From the NCBI GenBank assembly GCA_016212295.1, contig JACRGO010000232.1, forward strand, positions 1-13,332: a stretch of DNA of 13,332 nt, written 5' to 3'. This document shows positions 6,324-13,332 of this stretch, piece by piece (position 1 is the first letter of the stretch; each line of letters begins with the position of its first letter). This stretch comes from Nitrospinota bacterium (GTDB taxonomy: Bacteria > Nitrospinota > Nitrospinia > JACRGO01). A program made the translations under genes and the position numbers. The notes under the pieces were generated by a model. The model was not told where the DNA came from. It saw only the letters and a list, made by a program, of their open reading frames with translations, and searched no databases.

Positions 6324-7069
6324 GGCTGAAGTTGGAATCTCCCCTTGCCCTTTCCGCCTCTCCATCGGGAAACATCAACCGTACTCTGGATTTTTTGCCA
6401 GGGTCGGCGCTCAGGGGAGCCCTGGCCTCCTCTTTTCTCGATAATAATGACCTCTCCCAGCCAAAAGCCAAGGAATTGTTCCAACGTCTATTTTTAAAAG
6501 AGGAAATTATTTTCGAGAACTTTTATATCGATGGCTCTCTTCCCGTCCCCAAAACCGCGCGCGCCTGCAAAGGCTATGGAGGATTCGCTTGTACTGGCAA
6601 CCGGAGGCGTAAAGAAAACCATGGAGTAAAGGATTACCTGCTGCCTCTTTATGCTTATGGCAAGTCTGAAAATTCAGGCGTTTTATCGGATGAATGTTAT
6701 ATATGCCGTCTTCCCATGGAGCGCTTTTCCGGCTACTATGGATACAACTCCAGGGATGGCTATTTTTTTCAGACCCCGGTTCCCCGCCGGGAAATAACCC
6801 GGACCGGGATTCACCCCGCTACCCAGACCGCCTTGCCTGGAGTTCTGTTTACGGTCGAGGTAATTAACGAGGAGAGTGTATTCGACGGCTCTATTAAAGT
6901 ATTGGATCATACCCTCGATGAAGAGTTAAAAAAATATATCAAGAGTAATGTATACTCTATTTTGGCCTGGGAAAAACAAGGGGTTTGGGCAGGGCCAGGG
7001 TCATCCAAGAGGATCTTTCAAGCCGCCTATGGACGCTGCCTTCCGTGGAAGAGAGGTTTAGTGGTTTAA
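6320..7069 (+). CDS. csx10: Csx10 (Cas5-like RAMP), N-terminal part, ends after a frameshift
   Basis: Csx10 is the type III-D Cas5-like subunit that caps the crRNA 5' end. This frame starts in an ATGA overlap with cas10-cas7, with AAGGAGG just upstream (6306-6312). It reads a good Csx10 N-terminus: MRLKLESPLALS, RTLDFLPGSALRGALA (the RAMP first-helix loop), LPVPKTARACKGYGG, a Cys-rich ECYICRLPMERFSGYYGY, and RTGIHPATQTALPGVLFTVEV. Up to about codon 214 (near 6961) it is sensible. After that it gives VWAGPGSSKRIFQ and stops at 7069. The expected continuation FGLGKTRGLGRARV, the glycine-rich RAMP loop, is in the -1 frame from about 6961. One base appears to be missing between about 6950 and 6964. 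The last 36 residues are therefore spurious. Confidence 0.85.
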   Translation: MRLKLESPLALSASPSGNINRTLDFLPGSALRGALASSFLDNNDLSQPKAKELFQRLFLKEEIIFENFYIDGSLPVPKTARACKGYGGFACTGNRRRKENHGVKDYLLPLYAYGKSENSGVLSDECYICRLPMERFSGYYGYNSRDGYFFQTPVPRREITRTGIHPATQTALPGVLFTVEVINEESVFDGSIKVLDHTLDEELKKYIKSNVYSILAWEKQGVWAGPGSSKRIFQAAYGRCLPWKRGLVV

Positions 7070-7476
7070 ACAAAAAAATAAGAGACTTTTTTGATTCCCA
7101 CAATATCTCCGCCCCATCCCAGTCATTTTCCATAACTTTTGCCTCGGATGCCCTTTTAAAGGACAACTATGGAAGGTTTGTGAGCCGCTTGGAACCTGAA
7201 ATGATATTGCCTGCACTGGCCGGAAAGGTCAGCTTGGTTTTTTCCTGCTGCTCCCTCACTAAAGTCTCTGGTTGGAACCAGGCATGGAGCCTTCCCAAAA
7301 GAGATGAACTGGCTTTGGCAAAGGGCTCGGTCTTCCTTTTCGAATCAAGTGAAAATTTGCAGGCCGCTGAGATCAATCAACTGATAAAGGAGTTGTCTCT
7401 ATTGGAAACGAGAGGTGTCGGCTCCAGAAGGAACGAAGGATTCGGGAAGGTCATGATCTGCGATCCCTTTCACTAG
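6985..7476 (+). CDS. csx10: Csx10, C-terminal part (in the shifted frame)
   Basis: This frame carries the second half of Csx10 and is open from about 6949. The listed start is a TTG at 6985 inside the glycine-rich loop (GLGKTRGLGRARV), so it is probably not a real initiation site. Diagnostic segments are FASDALLKDNYGRFVSRLEP, VSGWNQAWSLPKRDELALAKGSVFLFE, and GVGSRRNEGFGKV ending CDPFH, all typical of the Csx10 C-terminal half. Joined with the upstream frame by adding one base, the protein would be about 385 residues, normal for the family. A tight ribosome site for the next gene overlaps its TAG stop. Confidence 0.85.
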   Translation: MGRARVIQEDLSSRLWTLPSVEERFSGLNKKIRDFFDSHNISAPSQSFSITFASDALLKDNYGRFVSRLEPEMILPALAGKVSLVFSCCSLTKVSGWNQAWSLPKRDELALAKGSVFLFESSENLQAAEINQLIKELSLLETRGVGSRRNEGFGKVMICDPFH

Positions 7477-7487
7477 GGGGAGATCAC

Positions 7488-7943
7488 ATGACTCCGGGCT
7501 TAATCAGAGAGATATACTTCAGGGAAATCCTCATGAGAAGAAAGAAAACCTATATGGACGAAGCAGAGCGGATCGCCAACGATTATCGCATTTCCGATGA
7601 GCTTTCCACGAGTCAAATAAAGGGACTGACTCGAACCGCCCATTCCCTTTCCAGAATTGATGACCTCTTTCCCTATTTGGAACGGAAAGAGAAACGATCG
7701 GAATCGGGAAAGGGTTGGAGTAAAGAGTGTCCAGGTAAATCGTTGGCACAATCGATCCGCGAGTTCATCGATCGCCAGGTCCGCTCCGATGCCGACGCAA
7801 TCAATACCCTAAGCCAGGATTTACCAGTTGAAAACCAGGAACTTGCAAAAATTAAGGAGGAGGCCGGAATTATTCTGACAAGGGAGTTTATGGAATACCT
7901 TTCCGGTTGGGCCGATATTCAGGCAGAGAAACTTTTAGGCTAA
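7488..7943 (+). CDS. csm2: Cas11 small subunit (Csm2-like)
   Basis: 151 residues, all helical and charged. It contains ELSTSQIKGLTRTAHSL (about 39-55), close to the LTTSQIR signature at the start of the Csm2 core, and a C-terminal helix TREFMEYLSGWADIQAEKLL. Small subunits line the belly of the type III complex and contact the target RNA and the Cas10 D4 region. The position between csx10 and csm3 is the usual one for cas11 in type III-D operons. It begins 11 bases after csx10, with AGGGGGA (7475-7481) overlapping the csx10 stop. The N-terminal 30 residues (basic, IYFREILMRRKKTY) extend beyond the core. Confidence 0.82.
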   Translation: MTPGLIREIYFREILMRRKKTYMDEAERIANDYRISDELSTSQIKGLTRTAHSLSRIDDLFPYLERKEKRSESGKGWSKECPGKSLAQSIREFIDRQVRSDADAINTLSQDLPVENQELAKIKEEAGIILTREFMEYLSGWADIQAEKLLG

Positions 7944-7958
7944 AAAAAAGGGGGGGCC

Positions 7959-8819
7959 ATGTTTGGAGTCCTAAAAAACAGATATGTCATTCAGGGGAAT
8001 ATTGTTTTTAAAACCCCCTTACACATTGGAAGCGGAGAGAGCGGAACCCGGACCGACTCCCTTGTGGTCAAATATTTCAATGGAGAACCCTACATACCAG
8101 GCTCTTCCTTCAAGGGCGTGTTGCGCGGCACCTTGGAAAGAATAGCGCCGGTTTTGGGCCTGGACTCTTGTCTCCTTTACTCCGGTTCTGAATGCGGGAA
8201 AGTCATTAGAGAGGAAATCGAGGGAAACTCCGATTTGAAAAAAATGGTTGAAAATTTGCCTGACGGAGAGGAGGTCTATATGAAATACCTGCTTGAGGAA
8301 GCCAGGAAGAACCGGGGATTGTGCCGCACCTGCCGCCTTTTCGGCTCCCCTTACATGGCCTCCAGGATTTATTTTGATGATTTACAAGCGGATAACAGCG
8401 TAGGGAATCTTCGTTATGAAGTTCGGGATGGGGTGGGCATAGACCGGGACACGGGAACCGCGGTGGAAGGTGTGAAGTATGACTATGAGGTTGTTCCCCA
8501 GGGAATAAAATTCAGCCTCCGGGCGCGGATGGAAAACGCCGAGGACGAGGACATCCTCCTTTTGGCGGTCGGTCTGCGGGAATTGACGGAAGGGATAAGG
8601 ATGGGGGGGATGACTTCCAGAGGGCTCGGTTCCTGCAAAATTGAAGGCCTGGAAATTACTGAGTTCTTGCTGGAAACCGAGGAGGGCAAGAAAAAGTTCT
8701 GGGCTTACCTGGCCACGGGAAAGTTGCCGCCGGGAGCCATCAAGGGCGAAACCTTTATTAAGGAAAGAATCCTGGCGGCTTTCCCGGAAACAGGGGAAAA
8801 GGAGGCGAAGCCATGCTGA
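7959..8819 (+). CDS. csm3: Csm3-type Cas7 backbone subunit with catalytic Asp
   Basis: 286 residues, the best Csm3 match in the window. The features in order are: TPLHIGSG (19-26), Asp33 in the RTDSLVVK segment (the position of the RNA-cleaving Asp of Csm3), PYIPGSSFKGVLRG, CRTCRLFGS (122-130), RDGVGIDRDTGTAVEGVKYDYE, and the glycine-rich MGGMTSRGLGS loop (215-225). It should form part of the crRNA-binding filament and cut target RNA at six-nucleotide intervals. A very strong ribosome site (AGGGGGGG) precedes the ATG. The stop overlaps the next Cas7 gene by seven bases (ATGCTGA). Confidence 0.92.
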   Translation: MFGVLKNRYVIQGNIVFKTPLHIGSGESGTRTDSLVVKYFNGEPYIPGSSFKGVLRGTLERIAPVLGLDSCLLYSGSECGKVIREEIEGNSDLKKMVENLPDGEEVYMKYLLEEARKNRGLCRTCRLFGSPYMASRIYFDDLQADNSVGNLRYEVRDGVGIDRDTGTAVEGVKYDYEVVPQGIKFSLRARMENAEDEDILLLAVGLRELTEGIRMGGMTSRGLGSCKIEGLEITEFLLETEEGKKKFWAYLATGKLPPGAIKGETFIKERILAAFPETGEKEAKPC

Positions 8820-10015
8820 AGGAAATGATTAACGAATGCCGGATCACCTTTTCCCTCAAAACGGAAGGTCCGGTCCTGATTAAAAAACCGATCAACAAGA
8901 ATGAGTGCACCGAGGATGAGAAGCGGTATTACCAAAACATTTTTGGCCTGGGACAAAATGACCGGCTGCCTGATGCCTTTTTCGTCCGAACACTGCGCCA
9001 AGGCCGACTTGTCCCCTACGTGCCCGGCAGCTCCTTGAAAGGGGTCATGCGGAGCCACGCGGAGCGAATCGCAAGGACCCTCATGCCTTCTTCCGGCACG
9101 GATGAGTCGACTCTGGGATGCTGCGACATCTTTCAATCCGGGGGTCTTCAAAAAGGAGAAGAGATCGCTCAGGACTTGGCCTGCTCCTCCAAGTTTCAGC
9201 TTTATAAAGATTATGGAAAGGGGTTCCCGCTCAACGGGGAAGATGTCTATCGCTCCTCCTGCCCCGTGTGCAAGCTCTTCGGGAACGGGTTTCTCCAGTC
9301 CAGACTCCTTATCCCGGACGGATATAACCACGTCTACCATGATGCACAGGCATCCATCATAAAAAATTCTAAGCCCCAAAACATTCGATTATCCAAACGG
9401 GACGGCGTGGGAATCGACCGTTATACCGGAGGGAATGTCTCTGGCGTGAAATTTGATTTCGAGGTGGAGGAAAACGCCGTTTTCCGGTTCAACGACATTG
9501 TAATCAAGAACTTCGACCTCTGGCAGCTTGGCCTTATAGGATATTTATTTCAGGATTTCAAGGAACTGTTGATCAAGATCGGCTTTGGGAAATCCAGGGG
9601 GCTGGGGACGGTGAGCGGTTCCGTTGAGGGGATGAAGGTCATCCATTACGGACAGAGAAAACCATCCGAAGGGAAAATAAGCGGCATTTTCCACTTTCTA
9701 AGAAAGAGCGAGTATTACACGAAAGAGGAAAAGGAGATGACGGGAGGAGAGGTAGACCTTCCTGCACTCACAACACCGGCTTCCGAGGGGTATCGGCGCA
9801 TCTGCTCCTTTAACAATAAACAGGCGGAGAAGTTTCTCGCCTCCTGCTGTGAAACCTTCAGTAACGGTTCGGATACGGGCTACCTGAACGGCAATCTTTA
9901 CAGAATACCGTTGGAGATGAGAAAGAGCGCCCTGGAAAACATCAAGGGAGAGGCCCTCGAAGAAGCCAAGAAAAAAGAGGAATCTCCGGTGGAAGAGGAA
10001 AATGATCATGGGTAA
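8813..10015 (+). CDS. cas7: Large Csm3-like Cas7 subunit (400 residues)
   Basis: A second free Cas7. It has an expanded N-terminal loop: between the first strand (CRITFSLKTEGPVLI) and VPYVPGSSLKGVMR there are about 45 residues. Asp54 in LPDAFFVR is the candidate catalytic Asp. Further motifs are CPVCKLFGNGF (150-160), KRDGVGIDRYTGGNVSGVKFDFEV, and GFGKSRGLGTV (257-267). The last 120 or so residues after the glycine-rich loop are an extra charged region (ending EEAKKKEESPVEEEND) not present in the 286-residue Csm3. It overlaps csm3 at its start and csx19 at its end (ATGATCATGGGTAA), so translation is coupled throughout. Confidence 0.88.
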   Translation: MLKEMINECRITFSLKTEGPVLIKKPINKNECTEDEKRYYQNIFGLGQNDRLPDAFFVRTLRQGRLVPYVPGSSLKGVMRSHAERIARTLMPSSGTDESTLGCCDIFQSGGLQKGEEIAQDLACSSKFQLYKDYGKGFPLNGEDVYRSSCPVCKLFGNGFLQSRLLIPDGYNHVYHDAQASIIKNSKPQNIRLSKRDGVGIDRYTGGNVSGVKFDFEVEENAVFRFNDIVIKNFDLWQLGLIGYLFQDFKELLIKIGFGKSRGLGTVSGSVEGMKVIHYGQRKPSEGKISGIFHFLRKSEYYTKEEKEMTGGEVDLPALTTPASEGYRRICSFNNKQAEKFLASCCETFSNGSDTGYLNGNLYRIPLEMRKSALENIKGEALEEAKKKEESPVEEENDHG

Positions 10016-10535
10016 AGCAGGTCAAAAAAAGCTGACCGAAAATGAGCTTACCGAACTTCTCTCCGGTTTTAAATTTGAATTTCTCTACCTGGAGTGCGTG
10101 GAGGAGGCCAGGCTGGAGCATTTTCAGTTTGACGGCAGCGGATTTACCTTGCGCGAAGGGACGGTATCCTCCCTGAATAATTGGCACAGGGGGGCCGCCT
10201 TTGGACCGGAACGGGAGGTCCGTTGGGAGAGGACAGGAGAGCCTTATTACAACACACTTTTCCTGACGGAACCGGATCAACTCTTCCCGGAGGGGTGGGA
10301 AGTAAGGGACCTTTCGGATTTTGAAAGCGAAACAAGGGAGTTCTTCCTCTGGGGTGGTTACAACAAGGAACTGAAATGTTGGGAAGAAGGGAGTATTCCC
10401 AAAGCCCTTCACTATCCGCTTGATTCTGAAAAATCCCCCTCTCCCCGCCTCCAAATCAAGGAATACAGCCGCCTCTATTGGGAAGGGAACCAAGTGAGGG
10501 AAGAGAGCTTCCACCGTTTTGTGAAACTTTTTTGA
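10002..10535 (+). CDS. csx19: Csx19, type III-D specific subunit
   Basis: 177 residues from the ATG at 10002; a second in-frame ATG at 10008 is equally possible. The segments I recognise as Csx19-like are LYLECVEEARLEHFQF, FGPEREVRWERTGEPYYNTLFLTE, EFFLWGGYNKELKCWEEGSIPKALHYP, and the LQIKEYSRLYWEGNQVREESFHRFV end. Csx19 is a marker of type III-D and a structural subunit near the Cas7 filament in the characterised cyanobacterial III-D complex. Together with csx10 it fixes the subtype. It sits between two Cas7 genes, 15 bases before the next one. Confidence 0.82.
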   Translation: MIMGKAGQKKLTENELTELLSGFKFEFLYLECVEEARLEHFQFDGSGFTLREGTVSSLNNWHRGAAFGPEREVRWERTGEPYYNTLFLTEPDQLFPEGWEVRDLSDFESETREFFLWGGYNKELKCWEEGSIPKALHYPLDSEKSPSPRLQIKEYSRLYWEGNQVREESFHRFVKLF

Positions 10536-10550
10536 GGAAATGAAGGCCCT

Positions 10551-11717
10551 ATGCCGACGCCCTTTATTAATCCTTATAACTTTGTTGCCTATGATCCGGA
10601 TGAGAAGAGGATAAAAAGCCAGAGAGATTTCTCCATCCTGGGCCATGACCGCTTTACCGGAAATTCCGGCCGCCTTACGTGCCGAATCGAAACCCTCTCG
10701 CGGCTTTTTGTTGGATCCAGCGGGCAGACAAGGAACACCTTTAACCGCCTGGCCGCCGGAACCAAACCTGGAATCCAAGGCTCTTCATTGAAGGGAGTAA
10801 TTCGTTCCGTGGCCGAGGCTCTTTCCAGCAGTTGTTTTTCCATGTTTTCCGGGAACTACACGTATAAGGTTAAAAAAGACTGTTATAAGACTGCTGATCA
10901 CACCTCATGCATCGACAAATTTTACTTAAAGACAAAATGCGGACTCAGCGGCAACTCAGGGCTGTGCGCATGCTGCCGGTTATTCGGAAACTCCACGGAT
11001 AATGAAGAAATAAAATCCTTTGCCGGGAAGGTTGTCATAGGCGACGCTCCGGTAATCGGGGTTCGCGCTAAAAATGGCGCGATAATACCCGCCAATGGGA
11101 ACAACTTGTTCGAGGACGCTTATAAGTCCGCCCACGCCCTCTCCACTCCCAAACCCCATCACGAACCGTTCTATTTGAATAATAATAACCGTATCAAGGG
11201 AAGAAAGTTTTACTACCATCATGATCGGGATAAGCTTCCAAATAGAGGGCAAAATCAGGATAAAATCCAATTAATAAAGTCCCAGGTTGTTTTTGAGTTC
11301 ACCGTTGAGTACCGGAATCTCTCTCCGCAGGAACTGGGCCTGCTCCTGCTTGCCCTGAAATTGGACGATGGTTGCGCCCACAAAATCGGCCAGGGGAAAC
11401 CCCTCGGCCTTGGAAGCGCGAGGATCACAATCGAAAAATTGGAAGAATTTTCGCCGGACCGGTATAAGAAAAAAGGGAGCAAGATGGTGGAGGTCAAGGA
11501 CAATGCGCCGGCGGACGCTATCAAAGGTTTTATTGATCAACTTAAATCAGATGAAAATGTTCATTTTTTTAAAGCAGGCTGGGAGGAATTGAAGGCCATT
11601 CTTAAATATCCCGCTATAGGAAAAGTGGAATATCCGAGGAACAATTGGTTTAACTCCAATGGAAAAGCGCCGCTTCCCGTCCCGGCGGATGTAGCGAAGA
11701 GCAGTCTCATGAAATGA
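10551..11717 (+). CDS. cas7: TIGR03986-type Cas7-like RAMP subunit, catalytic Asp not seen
   Basis: 388 residues. The opening FINPYNFVAYDPDEKR and HDRFTGNSGRLTCRIETLSRLFVG, followed by IQGSSLKGVIRSVAEALSSSCFSMFSG, is the hallmark of the TIGR03986 family of type III RAMP proteins. It also has CACCRLFGNS (139-148) and the glycine-rich IGQGKPLGLGSARI loop. Between the GSSG segment and the SSLKG loop, where other Cas7s carry the RNA-cleaving Asp, this protein reads GQTRNTFNRLAAGTKPG and has none, so it is probably a non-cleaving filament or cap subunit. A Cys/Lys-rich insertion (about 100-137) precedes the Cys motif. AAGG (10543-10546) is a usable ribosome site. Confidence 0.85.
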   Translation: MPTPFINPYNFVAYDPDEKRIKSQRDFSILGHDRFTGNSGRLTCRIETLSRLFVGSSGQTRNTFNRLAAGTKPGIQGSSLKGVIRSVAEALSSSCFSMFSGNYTYKVKKDCYKTADHTSCIDKFYLKTKCGLSGNSGLCACCRLFGNSTDNEEIKSFAGKVVIGDAPVIGVRAKNGAIIPANGNNLFEDAYKSAHALSTPKPHHEPFYLNNNNRIKGRKFYYHHDRDKLPNRGQNQDKIQLIKSQVVFEFTVEYRNLSPQELGLLLLALKLDDGCAHKIGQGKPLGLGSARITIEKLEEFSPDRYKKKGSKMVEVKDNAPADAIKGFIDQLKSDENVHFFKAGWEELKAILKYPAIGKVEYPRNNWFNSNGKAPLPVPADVAKSSLMK

Positions 11718-11730
11718 AAGGAACTCCATA

Positions 11731-13218
11731 ATGAAGAACACACTTCTCATCACAACCGTCGGAACTTCCCTTCTGGAAAAGCTAGGCCGTGAAAAAATAA
11801 AGGTAAAAGGCGCCTTAGAAGCTAACGCTTTTTTTGATAGCAACCTTTACAACAACATAGAGGATTATTGCAGTAAAAACAAGACTGCAGATGCGGAAAC
11901 GACATATACGGCAGAGTGTAGCGACGTAACAGGTGTTGTAAATAAGTTAAAGAGTTTGTTGAATTATCCCATCGCCCTCCCCGCTGAAATCGCCAGCCTG
12001 TCGAAACTTGCCCCAAATAAAGATAATGACAAGGTTGTCCTGCTCTACTCCGACACGCCGGAAGGGGTCTTCTGCTCCGTGGTCCTGGAGCAGTATATTA
12101 AGAATAAGATAGTCAGTGCTGTCTGCAGGAAAAAGATAGCCGGTCTCCAGTCGGAAGACGCGAAGAAATTTCAGAGCACAGGCCTGCCCAATTTGGCGGA
12201 GGAAATGGCTGGACTGATCAACTCCAATAAGGCTTACAGGATAACGCTCAATGTCACGGGAGGGTATAAGGGAATAATCCCCTACCTCACCCTCATGGGG
12301 CTTTGCGGTGAGGATATGCGGATGGTCTATCTCTATGAAGAGAGCGATGGCATCATCGAAATCCCCCCCCTTCCCTTTAATCTGGATTTCGCGCTATGGA
12401 ATGACAACAGGGCCTTTCTTCAAACCTTGACAATGGTGAAAGGTATTTATAAGGACAAAGCGCAACTGCCGGTATCGGATAAGTTCAAGAGCCTTTTTGA
12501 GGTGGCCGCAAGCGGCGCGATTACGGCCACCGGTTATTTCTCTTTACTGCAAGGGCTTTATTCCACGGCCAAAGAGGAAAAGGCCCTGTCCGAATTCGGC
12601 AGGGGGTACATCCTGGCGGAAATGGTCCGTGATGTGGATAAAAAGAAGAAGCTCAAGGCATGGATAAATAATTCCCAGAACATCTGGTATGGCGACAACA
12701 TCCCCGAGACCGTGGACCATTCCAGAGGCCACTGCCAGCGGCTCCTTGAACTGGCGGCGCAAATTATTAAACCCATTGAGGCAAAGAGTAAAGTTTCATT
12801 TTTCACTGACGATGAACTGGTGGTCTTGAATCTCGTCCTCTGGTTTCACGATATCGGACACTCCGGCAGGGAGGCGACCAAGGGATTTAATGATAAAACC
12901 ATAGAAGCATTGCTGGCAGGGAGTGACTTGCCGACAGGCCAGGAATTCATTGACATCTCCGATTTTCCCACTGTCAACCGGGACCTGCACCATATCTTGG
13001 GGTTTATCGAGGCGCTGAGAGACCAGGAATCAAAGACGTTTTACAGGTTCAAGGATAAAGCAGATGAAGCAATCGATGGTTTTTTGCATACGGATTACCT
13101 GAAAGCCGCCATTTACGCCTATCTGTACCACCGGAAAACAATGTTGAAAATTAAAAATGGCGTGGCAAGCTCGGCATATACATTTGAACCTTTGAATATA
13201 GAGCCTACGCATAAATAA
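11731..13218 (+). CDS. CARF-HD fusion, cyclic-oligoadenylate-activated effector
   Basis: 495 residues. The N-terminal CARF domain (APE2256/Csm6-like) starts MKNTLLITTVGTSLLEKLG and has the ligand-loop motif LNVTGGYKGIIPYLTLMG (173-190). A helical linker (about 230-320) leads to an HD domain: DHSRGHCQRLLELA (His330, His334), the diagnostic WFHDIGHSG (371-379, His373-Asp374), HHILGFIEALRD, and HTDYLKAAIYAYLYHRK. HD domains of this kind are metal-dependent phosphohydrolases or nucleases. Because the Cas10 here lacks its own HD, this is the likely nuclease arm, switched on by cOA. It is the last gene of the operon, 13 bases after the Cas7 gene, with AAGGA upstream. Its last six codons (IEPTHK) and stop lie inside the right terminal inverted repeat. 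Confidence 0.88.
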   Translation: MKNTLLITTVGTSLLEKLGREKIKVKGALEANAFFDSNLYNNIEDYCSKNKTADAETTYTAECSDVTGVVNKLKSLLNYPIALPAEIASLSKLAPNKDNDKVVLLYSDTPEGVFCSVVLEQYIKNKIVSAVCRKKIAGLQSEDAKKFQSTGLPNLAEEMAGLINSNKAYRITLNVTGGYKGIIPYLTLMGLCGEDMRMVYLYEESDGIIEIPPLPFNLDFALWNDNRAFLQTLTMVKGIYKDKAQLPVSDKFKSLFEVAASGAITATGYFSLLQGLYSTAKEEKALSEFGRGYILAEMVRDVDKKKKLKAWINNSQNIWYGDNIPETVDHSRGHCQRLLELAAQIIKPIEAKSKVSFFTDDELVVLNLVLWFHDIGHSGREATKGFNDKTIEALLAGSDLPTGQEFIDISDFPTVNRDLHHILGFIEALRDQESKTFYRFKDKADEAIDGFLHTDYLKAAIYAYLYHRKTMLKIKNGVASSAYTFEPLNIEPTHK

Positions 13219-13332
13219 GAAAAAGTCTTTTAAATCAACAAGGTATTCTTTTTTATTGGATAAAAAAATTGTAAAAATTTCACCTTCCATGCTTATGCTC
13301 ATTTACAGGCATGGCTATTTTACAGGCCGTTA
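13197..13332 (-). repeat. Right copy of 136-bp perfect terminal inverted repeat
   Basis: Exact reverse complement of 3-138. It contains the last codons of the CARF-HD gene and all visible downstream sequence, and runs to the final base of the window. The short AAAAG/CTTTT dyad near 13222-13232 and the T-rich runs (near 13248) could contribute to transcript ending, but I see no convincing intrinsic terminator. Confidence 0.9.

Noticed and set aside
6950-6968. Programmed -1 frameshift in csx10
   Set aside because: There is no canonical slippery heptamer in the reading frame, and I see no strong downstream structure; a one-base loss is simpler. Not fully excluded.
8705-9379. Minus-strand reading frame of 224 residues
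   Set aside because: It is a shadow of the csm3 and large Cas7 genes; no motif or ribosome site supports it.
9942-10778. Long minus-strand reading frame (278 residues)
   Set aside because: It lies opposite csx19 and the neighbouring Cas7 genes, whose family motifs are clear on the + strand. Its translation shows no recognisable domain.
13030-13302. Minus-strand ORF crossing the right terminal repeat
   Set aside because: Most of it is antisense to the HD end of the CARF-HD gene; the remainder is A/T-rich repeat sequence.
1-13332. CRISPR array
   Set aside because: No regularly spaced direct repeats were found. The only repeats are the terminal inverted repeats, the MNT tails and the dyad.

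Overview
The window carries a nearly complete interference operon of a type III-D CRISPR-Cas system, with its cyclic-oligoadenylate (cOA) signalling accessories and a decayed cluster of HEPN/MNT toxin-antitoxin genes. All recognisable genes are on the + strand. Base composition is balanced, with tightly packed, often ATGA-overlapping genes and strong purine-rich ribosome sites, so this is a bacterium or possibly an archaeon. The direct/inverted 'accacgaat...acacgaat' repeat near 3114-3196 is a type I associate with environmental Desulfobacterota, Nitrospirota and related anaerobe genomes. That is only a weak hint of origin. The window looks like a whole contig, because both of its ends are the same 136-bp sequence in inverted orientation.

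Layout. (1) 3-138: left copy of the terminal inverted repeat. (2) 236-1878: a sigma54-activator-type AAA+ ATPase translationally coupled to Csx3, a cOA ring nuclease. (3) 1888-4057: an intact HEPN/MNT pair, a small coiled-coil protein plus a 41-residue ORF, a long dyad repeat, two stray copies of the 3' end of the MNT gene, a second MNT gene, and a HEPN partner gutted by an internal deletion. (4) 4101-11717: the effector complex genes cas10-cas7 (fused), csx10 (Cas5-like, interrupted by a one-base frameshift), csm2/cas11, csm3 (Cas7), a larger Cas7, csx19, and a TIGR03986-type Cas7. (5) 11731-13218: a CARF-HD effector whose last codons lie inside the right terminal repeat.

How it would work. 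Cas10 has an intact GGDD cyclase motif but starts directly at its first palm domain and has no N-terminal HD nuclease. Target RNA binding should therefore trigger cOA synthesis rather than cis DNA cleavage. The cOA would be sensed by the CARF domain of the last gene, which carries the HD nuclease motif that Cas10 lacks, and would be degraded by Csx3. The AAA+ ATPase next to Csx3 is the least understood part: it has all ATPase motifs, but its sigma54-contact loop reads HAYSGA instead of GAFTGA, it has no obvious C-terminal DNA-binding domain, and its N-terminal half is unrecognised. No CRISPR array, cas6, cas1 or cas2 is present, so crRNAs must come from elsewhere in the genome.

Two single-base events deserve caution. 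The Cas10-Cas7 fusion junction still contains an out-of-frame ATGA stop/start overlap, and csx10 is split by a one-base loss. Either could be real evolution or an assembly/sequencing indel.
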